Program-made: the position numbers and the translations under genes | Notes under the pieces: model-generated | Seen by the model: only the letters and a program-made list of their open reading frames with translations | What the model was told of the DNA's origin: nothing | Databases searched by the model: none | Origin: Roseateles saccharophilus | Lineage (GTDB): Bacteria; Pseudomonadota; Gammaproteobacteria; Burkholderiales; Burkholderiaceae_C | Length of the DNA: 55,797 nt | Direction: 5' to 3' | Assembly (NCBI RefSeq): GCF_004342485.1 | Contig: NZ_SMBU01000035.1 | Coordinates: forward strand, 1 to 55,797 | Shown here: positions 7,935 through 16,895 of the stretch, one piece after another | Position numbering within the stretch: position 1 is the stretch's first letter | How the letters are laid out: each line of letters begins with the position of its first letter

Positions 7935-9308
7935 ATGGCCTATGCCCTGATCCTCGGCACCGAACGCTTCCATTTCGCTGACCTGCGTACCCTGCTCGCC
8001 AAGGCCAGCCCGCGCCGCTCGGGCGATGAGCTGGCGGGCGTGGCCGCCGCGAATGCCCGCGAGCGCGTGGCGGCCCAGCTGGCCCTGGCCGACCTGCCGC
8101 TCAAGGCCTTCCTGAACGAGGCCGTCGTGCCCTACGAAGCGGACGAGGTCACGCGGCTCATCGTCGACACGCATGACGCCGCCGCCTTCGCGCCTGTTTC
8201 GCATCTCACCGTCGGCGGCCTGCGCGATGCGCTGCTGGCCGAGGCGGTCGAGCCGGCCGACATCGCCGCCGGTCTCACGCCCGAGATGGCGGCCGCCGTC
8301 AGCAAGCTCTGCCGCGTGCAGGACCTGATGCTGATCGCGTCGCGCTGCGAGGTGGTGACGCAGTTCCGCAGCACGTTGGGCCTGCGCGGGCGGCTGGCCA
8401 CGCGGCTGCAGCCCAACCACCCGACCGACGACGAGGCCGGCATTGCCGCCAGCCTGCTCGACGGCCTGCTGATGGGCGCGGGCGACGCGGTCATCGGCAT
8501 CAACCCCGCGACCGACAACCTGCCCCAGGTCATGCGCCTCGTGCAGATGCTGGATGCCGTCATCGCCCGGCATGAGATCCCGACGCAGAGCTGCGTGCTG
8601 ACGCATGTGACGACGACGCTGGAAGCGATGAACCGCGGCGCGCCGGTGGACCTGATCTTCCAGTCCATCGCCGGCACCGAGGGCGCCAACCGCGGCTTCG
8701 GCGTCACGCTGGCGCTGCTGGAGGAGGCGCGGCAGGCCGCGCTGGCGCTCAAGCGCGGCGGCCGCCAGGTCATGTATTTCGAGACGGGCCAGGGCAGTGC
8801 GCTGTCCAGCGGCGCCCACCATGGCTGCGACCAGCAGACGCTGGAATGCCGCGCCTATGCGGTGGCGCGGCGCTTCGAGCCGCTGCTGGTGAACAGCGTC
8901 GTCGGCTTCATCGGGCCGGAATACCTCTTCGACGGCAAGCAGATCCTGCGCGCGGGCCTGGAGGACCACTGCGCGGCCAAGTTGCTGGGCCTGCCGATGG
9001 GCGTGGACGTCTGCTTCACCAACCATGCCGAGGCCGATGTCGACGATGTCGACAGCCTGCTGACCCTGCTGTGCGCGGCGGGCTGCAACTACATCATGGG
9101 CGTGCCGGGTTCGGACGACATCATGCTGGGCTACCAGAGCACGAGCTTTCATGACGCGCTGGCGATGCGGCGCCTGCTGGGCTTGCGGCCGGCGCCCGAG
9201 TTCGAGGCCTGGTTGCAGCGCATGGGTGTGTTCGCGCCCGATGCGCCGCGGCTGGCGGACGGCGGCCTGCCGGCGCGCTTTGCCGCGCTGCTGGAGCCGG
9301 GGCCTTGA
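7935..9308 (+). CDS. eutB: Ethanolamine ammonia-lyase large subunit
   Basis: A 457-residue large subunit of adenosylcobalamin-dependent ethanolamine ammonia-lyase, which converts ethanolamine to acetaldehyde and ammonia in the cytosol. Length matches the family (about 455). Recognisable blocks include GDELAGVAAANARERVAAQ near the N-terminus, LQPNHPTDDEAGI and GDAVIGINPATDN in the TIM barrel, and the late GCNYIMGVPGSDDIMLGYQS stretch. It overlaps eutC by four bases. The ATG is preceded by a small hairpin (GCCGCAG/CTGCGGC, 7905-7921) and no clear Shine-Dalgarno sequence. No eut shell, reactivase, permease or cobalamin riboswitch is nearby, so this is the minimal eutBC form used for ethanolamine as nitrogen or carbon source. 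Confidence 0.95.
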   Translation: MAYALILGTERFHFADLRTLLAKASPRRSGDELAGVAAANARERVAAQLALADLPLKAFLNEAVVPYEADEVTRLIVDTHDAAAFAPVSHLTVGGLRDALLAEAVEPADIAAGLTPEMAAAVSKLCRVQDLMLIASRCEVVTQFRSTLGLRGRLATRLQPNHPTDDEAGIAASLLDGLLMGAGDAVIGINPATDNLPQVMRLVQMLDAVIARHEIPTQSCVLTHVTTTLEAMNRGAPVDLIFQSIAGTEGANRGFGVTLALLEEARQAALALKRGGRQVMYFETGQGSALSSGAHHGCDQQTLECRAYAVARRFEPLLVNSVVGFIGPEYLFDGKQILRAGLEDHCAAKLLGLPMGVDVCFTNHAEADVDDVDSLLTLLCAAGCNYIMGVPGSDDIMLGYQSTSFHDALAMRRLLGLRPAPEFEAWLQRMGVFAPDAPRLADGGLPARFAALLEPGP

Positions 9309-10099
9309 AGCCGCCCGTCACCGCGCAGCCCTGGGCCAGCCTGCGCCGCTACACGGCCGCGCGCATCGGCCTGGGCCGTGCCGGGGCCAGCCTGCCCACC
9401 GCCGCGCACCTGGCCTTCCAGCACGCCCATGCCGAGGCGCGCGACGCCGTGCATGCGGCCCTGGATGCGGACACGCTGCTGGCCGGCCTGCGCGCATTGG
9501 GCGAGGCGCCGCTGCGGGTGCACAGCCGCGCGCCGGACCGTGCGACCTATCTGCAGCGGCCCGACCTGGGGCGTCGGCTCGACGAGGCCGGCGCGCAGGC
9601 GCTGGCGGCACGGCGGGTGCCCGCGGCCGACCTCGCCTTCGTCCTGGCCGACGGCCTCTCGGCGCTGGCCCTGCAGCGCCAGGCCCTGCCGCTGTTCGCC
9701 GCGCTGCGCGAGCGCCTGCGGGCCGAGGGCGGCTGGACCTGGGCGCCGCCCGTCGTCGCGACCCAGGCCCGCGTGGCCCTGGGCGACGAGGTCGGCGCGT
9801 TGCTGAACGCGCGCTGCGTCGTCGTGCTGATCGGAGAGCGGCCGGGCCTGTCGGCGCCGGACAGCCTCGGCGTGTATTTCAGCTGGGCGCCGCGCGTCGG
9901 CCTCGTCGACGCCGAGCGCAACTGCCTCTCCAATGTGCGCCCCGAGGGCCTGGCACCCATGGCCGCCGCGGCCAAGCTGCATGCGCTGCTGCGCGAGGCG
10001 CGAACGCGCCAGCTCAGCGGTGTCGCGTTGAAGGACGAGCAGGACGAACGCGCCGTCGCGGCGCTGCCGGCGCCGCTGATGCGGCGACTGGTTTCCTAG
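9305..10099 (+). CDS. eutC: Ethanolamine ammonia-lyase small subunit
   Basis: A 264-residue small subunit, which together with EutB forms the B12-binding site of the enzyme. The family signature DRATYLQRPDLGRRL is seen near residues 80-95, then DLAFVLADGLSALALQ, and the late GVYFSWAPRVGLVDAERNCLSNVRP block that closes the cobalamin pocket (shown here in pieces: SWAPRVGLVDAERNC and LSNVRPEGL). Start ATGA-type overlap with eutB implies coupled translation and fixed stoichiometry. Its stop codon overlaps the stop of the convergent response regulator gene (10096-10099), so the two operons share their 3' ends with no room for a separate terminator. Confidence 0.95.
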   Translation: MKPPVTAQPWASLRRYTAARIGLGRAGASLPTAAHLAFQHAHAEARDAVHAALDADTLLAGLRALGEAPLRVHSRAPDRATYLQRPDLGRRLDEAGAQALAARRVPAADLAFVLADGLSALALQRQALPLFAALRERLRAEGGWTWAPPVVATQARVALGDEVGALLNARCVVVLIGERPGLSAPDSLGVYFSWAPRVGLVDAERNCLSNVRPEGLAPMAAAAKLHALLREARTRQLSGVALKDEQDERAVAALPAPLMRRLVS

Positions 10100-10737
10100 T
10101 CCTCGTCTAGGCTGATCAGCCCTTCGCGGATCGCCCACTTCACGACCGCGGCGATGTCGTGCAGGCCGAGCTTCTTCATCAGCCGGCTGCGATAGGTGTC
10201 CACCGACTTCGGCGACAGGTGCAGGGCCTCGCCGATGGCGTTGCTGGTCTGGCCCTGGGCCACCATCAGCAGGATTTGGTGTTCGCGCGGCGACAGCGCG
10301 TCCTCGTCGGCGTGGGGCTCGGCGCTGGCCGGCGCCGAGGCGGCGAACTCGGCCGCCTGCGGGCTCAGGAAGCGCCGCCCTGCGGCCACGGCCTCGACGG
10401 CCTGCAGCAGCTCGCTGCCGGCCGAGCCCTTGAGCAGATAGCCGCAGGCGCCCAGGCGCAACGCTTCGGCGACGTGGCGCGGCTGGTCGGACATGGTCAG
10501 CACGATGACGCGCAGCTTCAGGCCGCGGCGCTGGAACTCGGCCAGCAGCTCGAAGCCCGAGCGCTGGCCCAGACGCAGGTCCAGCAGCACGACGTCGGGC
10601 CGCAGGCGCGCGAGATCAGCCAGGGCCGGCGTCGGGTCGGCGGCTTCGCCGACGACCTCGTGGCCGGCCGCCTCCAGCACGAGGCGCAGGCCGTCGCGCA
10701 TGATGGCGTGGTCGTCGATCAGGTAGATGCGGCTCAT
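10096..10737 (-). CDS. NarL/FixJ-type response regulator
   Basis: A 213-residue two-component regulator. The receiver domain starts MSRIYLIDDHAIMRDGL with the acidic pair at D8-D9, the phospho-acceptor D53 in VVLLDLRLG and the conserved K near residue 104 (YLLKGSAG). A LuxR-type helix-turn-helix fills residues 146-205 (LSPREHQILLMVAQGQTSNA, then LSPKSVDTYRSRLMKKL). The ATG at 10737 is used because the receiver begins there; the longer open frame upstream has no domain. It lies 73 bp downstream of its probable partner kinase and last in the three-gene leftward operon with the PAS chemoreceptor. Target genes are unknown. Confidence 0.92.
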   Translation of the reverse strand: MSRIYLIDDHAIMRDGLRLVLEAAGHEVVGEAADPTPALADLARLRPDVVLLDLRLGQRSGFELLAEFQRRGLKLRVIVLTMSDQPRHVAEALRLGACGYLLKGSAGSELLQAVEAVAAGRRFLSPQAAEFAASAPASAEPHADEDALSPREHQILLMVAQGQTSNAIGEALHLSPKSVDTYRSRLMKKLGLHDIAAVVKWAIREGLISLDED

Positions 10738-10810
10738 CGACGCAGCCTTGGGCCTGCTGCCGGACCCGCCGAGCGGGAGCGAGCTTGCCTGGGGCGGCCC
10801 GGCGCGGCGC

Positions 10811-12007
10811 TCATGTCCCCTCGCGCGGGACACCCTCCGGTCGTCGACTCGCAGCACATGGCGCCTCCCCAGCGTCGCAGGCCTCCTGGGCCCAGCTCAG
10901 CGTGATTGTCGTGCCATGGCCGAGGGCGCCGTCGATGCGCAGCGCGGCGCCGATGGCATGGGCGCGCTCGCGCATGCCGATCAGCCCGAGGTGGCCGGGG
11001 CGGCCGACATGGGTGTCGGTGGCCATGCCGATGCCGTCGTCCTCCACGCGCAGCTCAAGGCCGGCGGCATTGCCGCTCAGACGCACCCCGATGTGGTGGG
11101 CCGCGGCGTGGCTGAGCGCATTGATGAGGGCCTCGCGGGCGATCATGAAGGTGGCGTACTCGACGTCGGCGGACCAGCGCTGCGACCTGGCTTCGGCGGA
11201 GGTCTGCAGGCCGACCTCGGCCGCATCCTTCTCGACATGGTGCTGGCGGATCTCGTTGTCCAGCGCGGCGGCCAGGCCCAGCTCGTCGAGCAGCGGCGGG
11301 CGCAGGTCCGACAGCACGCTGCGGATCTGCCGGTTGGCCTGCACGACGAGGCTGGTGATGCGTTCGTCCATGCCGGCCCGCTGGGCGCCGGGCGCGCCGC
11401 GGTAGGCCTCCCAGTGCAGCCGCAGCGCGGCCAGGGTCTGGCCGAGCTCGTCGTGCAGGCCCTGGGCGAGCTTGCGGCTGGTCTGCTTCTCCTGCTCGAG
11501 CAGGCGGCGGTTGAGCTGGGCCAGCTCGTCGCGCGCCGTCTCGATGAGGCGCTCCTGGGCGACGCGCTCGGTCACGTCGCGCAGGATGGCGGTCAGCGCG
11601 ACCTGGCCGTTCGCGACGGCCTGCGAGATCGAGGCCTCCAGCTCGAGCATGCGGCCGTCGGCCCGCAGGCCCTGCACCCGCCCGACACCCATGCTGCGCT
11701 GGGTCACGCCGGACTGGGCGAAGCGGCTGATCAGGGCTGGGTGGCCGGCGCGCACCGCCACGGGCAGCAGCCGGTCCATCGGCCCGCCCAGCATCAGTGC
11801 GGCCGGGTGGCCGAAGATGCGCTCGGCGGCCGGGTTGAAAAGGGTGATGAGGCCGTCGCCGTTGATGCTGATGACGGCATCGCTGGCGCCATCGACGATG
11901 GCCGCGAGCGCCTTGTGGGCGTCGTGCAGGTTGTCGGCGCCGCCTGCCCGCGCGGCGGAGCCGGGGTGCGCCGCCGAACGCCGGGTCAGCCGCGCTGCTC
12001 GCTTCAT
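10811..12007 (-). CDS. PAS-domain sensor histidine kinase (NarX/DegS type)
   Basis: A 398-residue cytoplasmic sensor kinase with no membrane segment. A PAS domain covers residues 33-145 ([20 protein letters not shown], ending [15 protein letters not shown]). A coiled stretch leads to a HisKA_3 dimerisation domain with phospho-acceptor H185 in [17 protein letters not shown], then an HATPase domain with the N box ([14 protein letters not shown]) and G boxes ([20 protein letters not shown]). This class pairs with NarL-type regulators, as here. Its start overlaps the end of the chemoreceptor gene by four bases, so the two are co-translated and perhaps sense the same signal. Confidence 0.92.
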   Translation of the reverse strand: MKRAARLTRRSAAHPGSAARAGGADNLHDAHKALAAIVDGASDAVISINGDGLITLFNPAAERIFGHPAALMLGGPMDRLLPVAVRAGHPALISRFAQSGVTQRSMGVGRVQGLRADGRMLELEASISQAVANGQVALTAILRDVTERVAQERLIETARDELAQLNRRLLEQEKQTSRKLAQGLHDELGQTLAALRLHWEAYRGAPGAQRAGMDERITSLVVQANRQIRSVLSDLRPPLLDELGLAAALDNEIRQHHVEKDAAEVGLQTSAEARSQRWSADVEYATFMIAREALINALSHAAAHHIGVRLSGNAAGLELRVEDDGIGMATDTHVGRPGHLGLIGMRERAHAIGAALRIDGALGHGTTITLSWAQEACDAGEAPCAASRRPEGVPREGT

Positions 12008-13611
12008 GCGGCCATTCTGGCGCCGCGGCCCTCCAGGCGGAACACCCGCACCGCCTGCGTCACCAGTTCGGCCTGGTGGGCCAGGGACAGGGCCGAGGCC
12101 GACAGCTCCTCCACCAGGGCCGAGTTCTGCTGCGTGATGCCGTCGATGCTGGCGACGCTGCCGTTGACCTCGCCGATGCCGCCGCTCTGCTGCTCCACGG
12201 CCGTGCTGATGCGGCCGATGAGCTCGTTCATCTGCGCTACCGCCGTCTCGGCCTGGCGGGCGGAGCGGCCGGTCTCGGCGACGATGCGGGCGCCTTCCTC
12301 GACGCGCGCGCGCGCGTTCTCGGCCAGGTTCTTGATCTCCTGCGCGGCCTCGCGGGTGCGCCCGGCCAATGTGCGCACCTCGGCGGCCACCACCGCGAAG
12401 CCGCGACCCGAGTCGCCCGCGCGCGCCGCCTCGACGGCCGCGTTCAGCGCCAGGATATTGGTCTGGAAGGAGATGCCGTCGATGACGCCGACGATCTCGT
12501 TGATGCGGGTCGAGGTCTCGCGCACCGCCTCCATGCTGGCGCTGGCGGCCTCGCTGGTGACGCCGGTCTGGTGGGCAGCGCTGGCCGTGTCGTGGGCCAG
12601 GTCGCGCGCCTTGACGGCGCCGTCGGCCGTGTGGCGCACGGTGGCGGCCACCTGCTCCAGCGCCGCGGCGGCCTGCTGCAGGCTGCCGGCCTGGGTCTCG
12701 GTGCGCTCACCCAGGTCGCGCCCGCCGGCGGCGATCTCGGAGCAGGCCAGATGCACGCCGTCCACCTCGCGCCGCACATCGCCGACGACGGCCTGCAGGT
12801 TCACGGTCAGCTGGGCCAGCGCGCGCATCAGCCGGCCCTGGGCGTCGGCGCGGGTCGACTGCAGGTTCTGCGTCAGGTCGCCCGAGGCCAGGCGCTCGGC
12901 GGCCAGGGCGGCTTCGAGCAGGGCCTTGTCGCTGCGGCGGTGCAGCCAGGCCAGCAGCGGCAGCGTCGTCAACGCGGCGGCGCCGGCGACGGCCAGCACC
13001 GGGCTCAGCGCCAGCGAGCCGGCCGCGGCCAGGGCCAGCGCGGCGCTCAGCGCGCCGCTGCCCAGCAGCACGCCGCCCTGCGCCCACAGCCCGGCCTGGC
13101 GCCGCAGCCGCGTCGCCAGCCCGGCCAGGCCGGCGCGCTGCAGGGCGCCCCGGTGCAGCCGCGTCGCCAGCCGCGCGCTCTTGCCGCCACCGGCGGCGCG
13201 GTATTCCTCGCGCATCTGCGCGTACAGGCTTTCGGCGGCCTGCACCTCGGCGCGGCTGGGCTTGGTGCGCACCGACATATAGCCGCAGATGCCGCCGGCG
13301 TCGCGCACCGGCGTCACGTTGGCGCGCACCCAGTAGAAGCCGCCGTCCCTGCGGCGGTTCTTGACCAGCGCCGTCCAGGGCTCGCCGGCCTTCAGCGTGG
13401 CCCACATGTCGCGGAAGGTCTCGGCCGGCATGTCGGGGTGGCGGATCATGTTGTGGGGCTCGCCCACCAGCTCCTCGCGGGTGAAGCCGCTGGCGGCAAT
13501 GAAGGCCGGGTTGCAGTAGGTGATGCGGCTGTGCAGGTCGGTCGTGGACACGAGGGGCGTGTCGCTGCTGATCTCGTATTCCTGCTGGTTCACCGGTCCG
13601 TTGTCACGCAT
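12004..13611 (-). CDS. Aer-like PAS methyl-accepting chemotaxis protein
   Basis: A 535-residue chemoreceptor. An Aer-type PAS domain is at residues 10-130, with the signature [20 protein letters not shown] and [17 protein letters not shown], suggesting FAD or another redox ligand. Two hydrophobic helices at about 175-225 anchor it in the inner membrane with almost no periplasmic loop. A HAMP-like linker and a long coiled signalling domain follow, with the hairpin tip [20 protein letters not shown] and [18 protein letters not shown]. No CheB/CheR pentapeptide tail is visible. A strong AGGAGGT lies just upstream of the ATG. It leads an operon with a PAS kinase and NarL regulator, so energy or redox taxis may be linked to transcription. 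Confidence 0.93.
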   Translation of the reverse strand: MRDNGPVNQQEYEISSDTPLVSTTDLHSRITYCNPAFIAASGFTREELVGEPHNMIRHPDMPAETFRDMWATLKAGEPWTALVKNRRRDGGFYWVRANVTPVRDAGGICGYMSVRTKPSRAEVQAAESLYAQMREEYRAAGGGKSARLATRLHRGALQRAGLAGLATRLRRQAGLWAQGGVLLGSGALSAALALAAAGSLALSPVLAVAGAAALTTLPLLAWLHRRSDKALLEAALAAERLASGDLTQNLQSTRADAQGRLMRALAQLTVNLQAVVGDVRREVDGVHLACSEIAAGGRDLGERTETQAGSLQQAAAALEQVAATVRHTADGAVKARDLAHDTASAAHQTGVTSEAASASMEAVRETSTRINEIVGVIDGISFQTNILALNAAVEAARAGDSGRGFAVVAAEVRTLAGRTREAAQEIKNLAENARARVEEGARIVAETGRSARQAETAVAQMNELIGRISTAVEQQSGGIGEVNGSVASIDGITQQNSALVEELSASALSLAHQAELVTQAVRVFRLEGRGARMAA

Positions 13612-13728
13612 GGCTTACCTCCTATTTACTGGCCATGACCTTGACTTTCGCTCAGCCGCGGCGCCGGCGCCATCGGGCCCGTGTAGGGGATTCTTGACAG
13701 CCGCGGCCGCGGACAGGGGCCCGGTGGG

Positions 13729-14355
13729 TCAGCGATTGGCCTGCACCGTCGTGTAGCTGTTGATCAGGTTGCGGTAGTCCGGGATGTGGTTCGCGAACAG
13801 CGTGCCCAGGCCCTCGATGTCGTTGCGCCAGTCGCGATGCAGCTCGCAGGCCACGCCGAACCAGCTCAGCAGCTGGGCGCCGGCCGTGCTCATGCGGTCC
13901 CAGGCGGCCTGGCGCGTCACGGCGTCGAAGGTGCCCGAGGCGTCGGTGACGACGAAGACCTCGTAGCCCTCGGCCAGCGCCGACAGCGCGGGGAAGGCGA
14001 CGCAGACCTCGGTCACGATGCCGGCGATGATGAGCTGCTTCCTGCCGGTCGCCTTGACGGCCTTGACGAAGTCCTCGTTGTCCCAGGCGTTGATCTGGCC
14101 GGGGCGGGCGATGTAGGGGGCCTCGGGGAAGCCCTGCTTCAACTCCGTCATCAGCGGGCCGTTGGGCCCGTTCTCGAAGCTCGTGGTCAGGATGGTCGGC
14201 AGCTTGAAGTAGCGGGCCAGGTCGGCCAGGGCCAGCACGTTGTTGCGGAACTTGTCGGGTTCGATGTCGCGGACGAGGGAGGACAGGCCGGCCTGGTGGT
14301 CGACCAGCAGCACGGCGGCGTTGTTCTTGTCGAGACGGGCGTAGGGCTTGGACAT
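13729..14355 (-). CDS. Isochorismatase-like cysteine hydrolase (YcaC type)
   Basis: A 208-residue cytosolic hydrolase of the isochorismatase superfamily, closest in pattern to YcaC. Catalytic Asp19 (AAVLLVDHQAGL) and Cys118 (IAGIVTEVCVAFPAL) are present; the basic residue between them appears to be Arg84 rather than the usual Lys. INAWDNEDFVKAVKATGR is typical of the YcaC group. Substrates of this group are poorly known. It is third in a leftward set with pirin and an 82-residue protein, all probably controlled by the LysR gene that diverges upstream of the pirin gene. Confidence 0.88.
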   Translation of the reverse strand: MSKPYARLDKNNAAVLLVDHQAGLSSLVRDIEPDKFRNNVLALADLARYFKLPTILTTSFENGPNGPLMTELKQGFPEAPYIARPGQINAWDNEDFVKAVKATGRKQLIIAGIVTEVCVAFPALSALAEGYEVFVVTDASGTFDAVTRQAAWDRMSTAGAQLLSWFGVACELHRDWRNDIEGLGTLFANHIPDYRNLINSYTTVQANR

Positions 14356-14412
14356 GGTGGATTTCCTTTCTGGGGAGAGTGGACGCGGTTGGGAGGTGGC
14401 CGCGGTGCGGCC

Positions 14413-14661
14413 TCAGCGGATCGCGTCCTGGACCGCTTGCAGGGAACAGTCGTAGGCGTGCACGAAGGCCGACAGCGCCGCGTCGTCGCCGAGGCGCAGC
14501 GCGCCGATGCCGATGCTGTTGGTGTCGCCGTCGAGGCGGGCGCCGACGGGCGGCACCTTGCCTTCGACCAGCTCCAGCAGCGCGCAGGCGCCGGCGGCGT
14601 CGCAGGCTGCGAACATCCCCGAGCCCGGCTGGGCCAGGACCACGGTCGTCAGGGTCTGCAT
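14413..14661 (-). CDS. 82-residue protein of unknown function
   Basis: A short soluble protein between the pirin and YcaC-like genes and on the same strand, spaced 79 bp from the first and 57 bp from the second. Sequence such as AACDAAGACALLELVEGKVP and IGIGALRLGDDAALSAFVHAYD gives no recognisable domain, signal peptide or membrane segment. Position makes it a probable member of the pirin operon. A GC-rich hairpin (arms at 14708-14717 and 14725-14734) sits just before it and could attenuate transcription from the pirin gene. Confidence 0.6.
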   Translation of the reverse strand: MQTLTTVVLAQPGSGMFAACDAAGACALLELVEGKVPPVGARLDGDTNSIGIGALRLGDDAALSAFVHAYDCSLQAVQDAIR

Positions 14662-14740
14662 GTCGGTCTCCGTTTCATGGATTGCGGGCCGGGCCCGCAG
14701 GTGGGGGAGGCGCCGCCGGTTTGCGGCGGCGCCTTGGGGG

Positions 14741-15634
14741 TCAGGCCGGCTGGGCCGCCGCCAGCTGCTGCGGCGGGATGCGCCCGAAGCGGCCGCTGCG
14801 GAAGTCGTCGTAGGCCTGCTCGATCTGCTCGGCGCTGTTCATGACGAAGGGGCCATGGCCGACCAGGGGCTCGGCGATGGGCTCGCCGCTGAGCAGCAGC
14901 ACCGTCGCGCCGTCGTTGGCTTCCAGGCGCACGCGGCGGCCGCCGCGGTCGAGCAGGGCCATCGTGGCCTCGCGGACGACCTCGGCATCGTTCACCAGCA
15001 CCGTGCCGCGCAGCACGACGACGGCCACGTTGCGCCCCTCGGGCAGGTCGAGGTCGACGGCCTTGCCGGCGTCCAGCCTCAGGTCCCACATGTCGATGGG
15101 CGTGAAGGTGCGCGCCGGGCCGCGGTGGCCCAGGTAGTCGCCTGCGATGACACGCAGCGAGCCCGCTTCGCCGGGCAGGGCGACGACCGGGATGTCGGTG
15201 CTCGTCAGCGTCTGGTAGCGCGGCGCGGTCATCTTGTCCTTGGCGGGCAGGTTGACCCACAGCTGCACCATCTCCAGCGTGCCGCCCTGGCGGGCGAAGT
15301 CCTGCGAATGGAACTCCTCGTGCAGGATGCCGCTGCCGGCGGTCATCCACTGCACGTCGCCGGGGCCGATGCGCCCGCCCGCGCCGGTGGAGTCACGGTG
15401 TTCGACCTCGCCCTGGTAGACGACGGTCACCGTCTCGAAGCCGCGGTGCGGATGCTCGCCGACGCCGCGCCGGCGCTGGCCGGGCCCGAAGGTGGCCGGG
15501 CCGGCGTAGTCCAGCAGCAGGAAGGGGCTGGCGTGCTGGCCCAGCGTGCCGTAGGAGAACAGGCTGCGCACCGGAAAGCCGTCGCCGACCCAGTGCTGGT
15601 TGCGGTTGCCGTAGATGCCGAGAACCTTCTTCAT
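14741..15634 (-). CDS. Pirin-family bicupin protein
   Basis: A 297-residue pirin. The N-terminal cupin carries the metal ligands H61 and H63 (GEHPHRGFETVTVVYQGE) and H105 and E107 (SGILHEEFHS), the standard iron site. A second cupin-like half follows without ligands, ending with SGEPIAEPLVGHGPFVMNS. Pirins act as quercetinases, redox sensors or modulators of metabolic enzymes; which one applies here cannot be told. It is first in a leftward set with the 82-residue protein and the YcaC-like hydrolase. The divergent LysR gene and the shared promoter with a LysR-type box suggest induction by an oxidant or small ligand, as known for similar pairs. Confidence 0.93.
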   Translation of the reverse strand: MKKVLGIYGNRNQHWVGDGFPVRSLFSYGTLGQHASPFLLLDYAGPATFGPGQRRRGVGEHPHRGFETVTVVYQGEVEHRDSTGAGGRIGPGDVQWMTAGSGILHEEFHSQDFARQGGTLEMVQLWVNLPAKDKMTAPRYQTLTSTDIPVVALPGEAGSLRVIAGDYLGHRGPARTFTPIDMWDLRLDAGKAVDLDLPEGRNVAVVVLRGTVLVNDAEVVREATMALLDRGGRRVRLEANDGATVLLLSGEPIAEPLVGHGPFVMNSAEQIEQAYDDFRSGRFGRIPPQQLAAAQPA

Positions 15635-15730
15635 CTCACACTCCTTGTCGAGGCGGGGGCGTCCTGCCCCCGGCGTGAAATAAATGTAGGTTTCGAGCCA
15701 ATGCTTCGGTAGAGCCTAATATTGCGCTTC

Positions 15731-15752
15731 ATCGTTCTGAAAATAGAACAAT
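15731..15752. promoter_or_regulatory. LysR-type operator between pirin and LysR genes
   Basis: ATCGTTCT (15731-15738) and AGAACAAT (15745-15752) form an inverted repeat with one mismatch and a six-base spacer, and contain the T-N11-A pattern (T15735, A15747) that LysR proteins recognise. The site lies 12 bp before the LysR start at 15764 and about 97 bp from the pirin start, so it can control both directions and repress the regulator itself. Confidence 0.6.
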
Positions 15753-15763
15753 GGAGCGTCGCC

Positions 15764-16669
15764 ATGCAGGACCTGAACGACCTGAAGTACTTCGCCCATG
15801 TGGTCGACCACGGCGGCTTCGCGCCCGCCGCCCGCGCGCTGGGCCTGCCCAAGTCCAAGCTGAGCCGGCGCGTCGCCCAGCTCGAGGACAGGCTGGGCGT
15901 GCGCCTGATCCAGCGCTCGACGCGGCGCTTCTCGGTCACCGACATCGGCAGCCACTACTACCGGCACTGCAAGGCGATGCTGGTCGAGGCGCAGGCGGCC
16001 GAGGAGGCCGTCGAGCAGGTGTCGGGCGAGCCGCGCGGCGTCGTGCGCATGAGCTGCCCGGTCGCGCTGCTGCACGCCCGCGTGGCCGCGATGGTCGTGG
16101 AGTTCATGGCGCTGAACCCGCAGGTCGAGGTCCATCTGGCGGGCCTCAACCGGCCGGTCGATCTGGTCGCGGAGGGCTATGACATCGCCATCCGTGCGCG
16201 CATGCCACCGCTGGAGGACAGCAGCCTCGTGATGCGCGAGCTCGCGCAGCGCGACTGGGTGCTCGTCGCCAGCCCCGTCTTCTGCAAACAGCATCCGCTG
16301 CCCGCCGTGCCGGCCGACCTGGACCGCCTGCCCAGCCTGGGTGTCGGCCTGGGCGAGCGTGAGCACCGCTGGCAGCTGATCGGCCCGCAAGGGGTGACGG
16401 CGGCGATCGCCTATCGGCCGCGCCTGGTCAGCGACGACATGCATTCACTGCGTGCCGCCGCCGTGGCGGGCCTGGGCGTCGTGCAGCTGCCGGCCATGAT
16501 CCTGATGGACGAGCTGCGCAGCGGGCAACTGGTGCGGCTGCTGCCCGACTGGTGCTCGAAGGGCGCCGTCGTCCACGCGGTCTTCCCGTCCCGGCGCGGC
16601 CTGCTGCCCGCCGTGCGTGGCCTCATCGACTTCCTGGCGCAGCGCTTCGCCGAGCTTCCGGAGGAATAG
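15764..16669 (+). CDS. LysR-family regulator of the pirin operon
   Basis: A 301-residue LysR regulator. The N-terminal DNA-binding domain is clear (MQDLNDLKYFAHVVDHGGF, then LPKSKLSRRVAQLEDRLGVR and IQRSTRRFSVTDIG) and the effector domain is of the CrgA/DsdC-like type 2 fold (residues 90-295). The ATG at 15764 is chosen since the helix-turn-helix begins there; the in-frame ATG 42 bp upstream lies inside the operator. It diverges from the pirin, small protein and hydrolase genes, which are its likely targets. Confidence 0.9.
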   Translation: MQDLNDLKYFAHVVDHGGFAPAARALGLPKSKLSRRVAQLEDRLGVRLIQRSTRRFSVTDIGSHYYRHCKAMLVEAQAAEEAVEQVSGEPRGVVRMSCPVALLHARVAAMVVEFMALNPQVEVHLAGLNRPVDLVAEGYDIAIRARMPPLEDSSLVMRELAQRDWVLVASPVFCKQHPLPAVPADLDRLPSLGVGLGEREHRWQLIGPQGVTAAIAYRPRLVSDDMHSLRAAAVAGLGVVQLPAMILMDELRSGQLVRLLPDWCSKGAVVHAVFPSRRGLLPAVRGLIDFLAQRFAELPEE

Positions 16670-16682
16670 GCCGCGCAAACAA

Positions 16683-16713
16683 AAGGCCCGCAACGGCTGG
16701 CGTTGCGGGCCTT
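16683..16713 (-). terminator. Hairpin terminator, leftward U-tract
   Basis: AAGGCCCGCAACG (16683-16695) pairs perfectly with CGTTGCGGGCCTT (16701-16713) around a five-base loop. On the leftward strand the stem is followed by TTTTGTTTG, a good U-tract, so it should end transcripts coming from hipA. It also lies 13 bp after the rightward LysR stop and may slow that transcript too. Confidence 0.75.
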
Positions 16714-16895
16714 GTGAGGTGCCGATGCGGCGATCCGGGTGTCAGAACGGTTACGTTCACCTTGGCGATGTCAACAGCACCGCTCGTCCTATGAGAAGCC
16801 GGCCGTTTGCGACAGAACTTTTTTCACGGCGTAAACAAGTCATTGGTTTTCTGGATTCCTTGTTTACATCACAGGGCCGCCAGAGCCATCAGATT

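Noticed and set aside
10727-13282. An 851-codon rightward open frame
   Set aside because: It is antisense to the receptor and kinase genes, which have clear domains; GC-rich codon bias keeps the opposite frame open.
14708-14734. GC-rich hairpin after the pirin gene as a terminator
   Set aside because: Stem is perfect over 10 bp but there is no T-run on either strand, and the downstream genes look co-transcribed.
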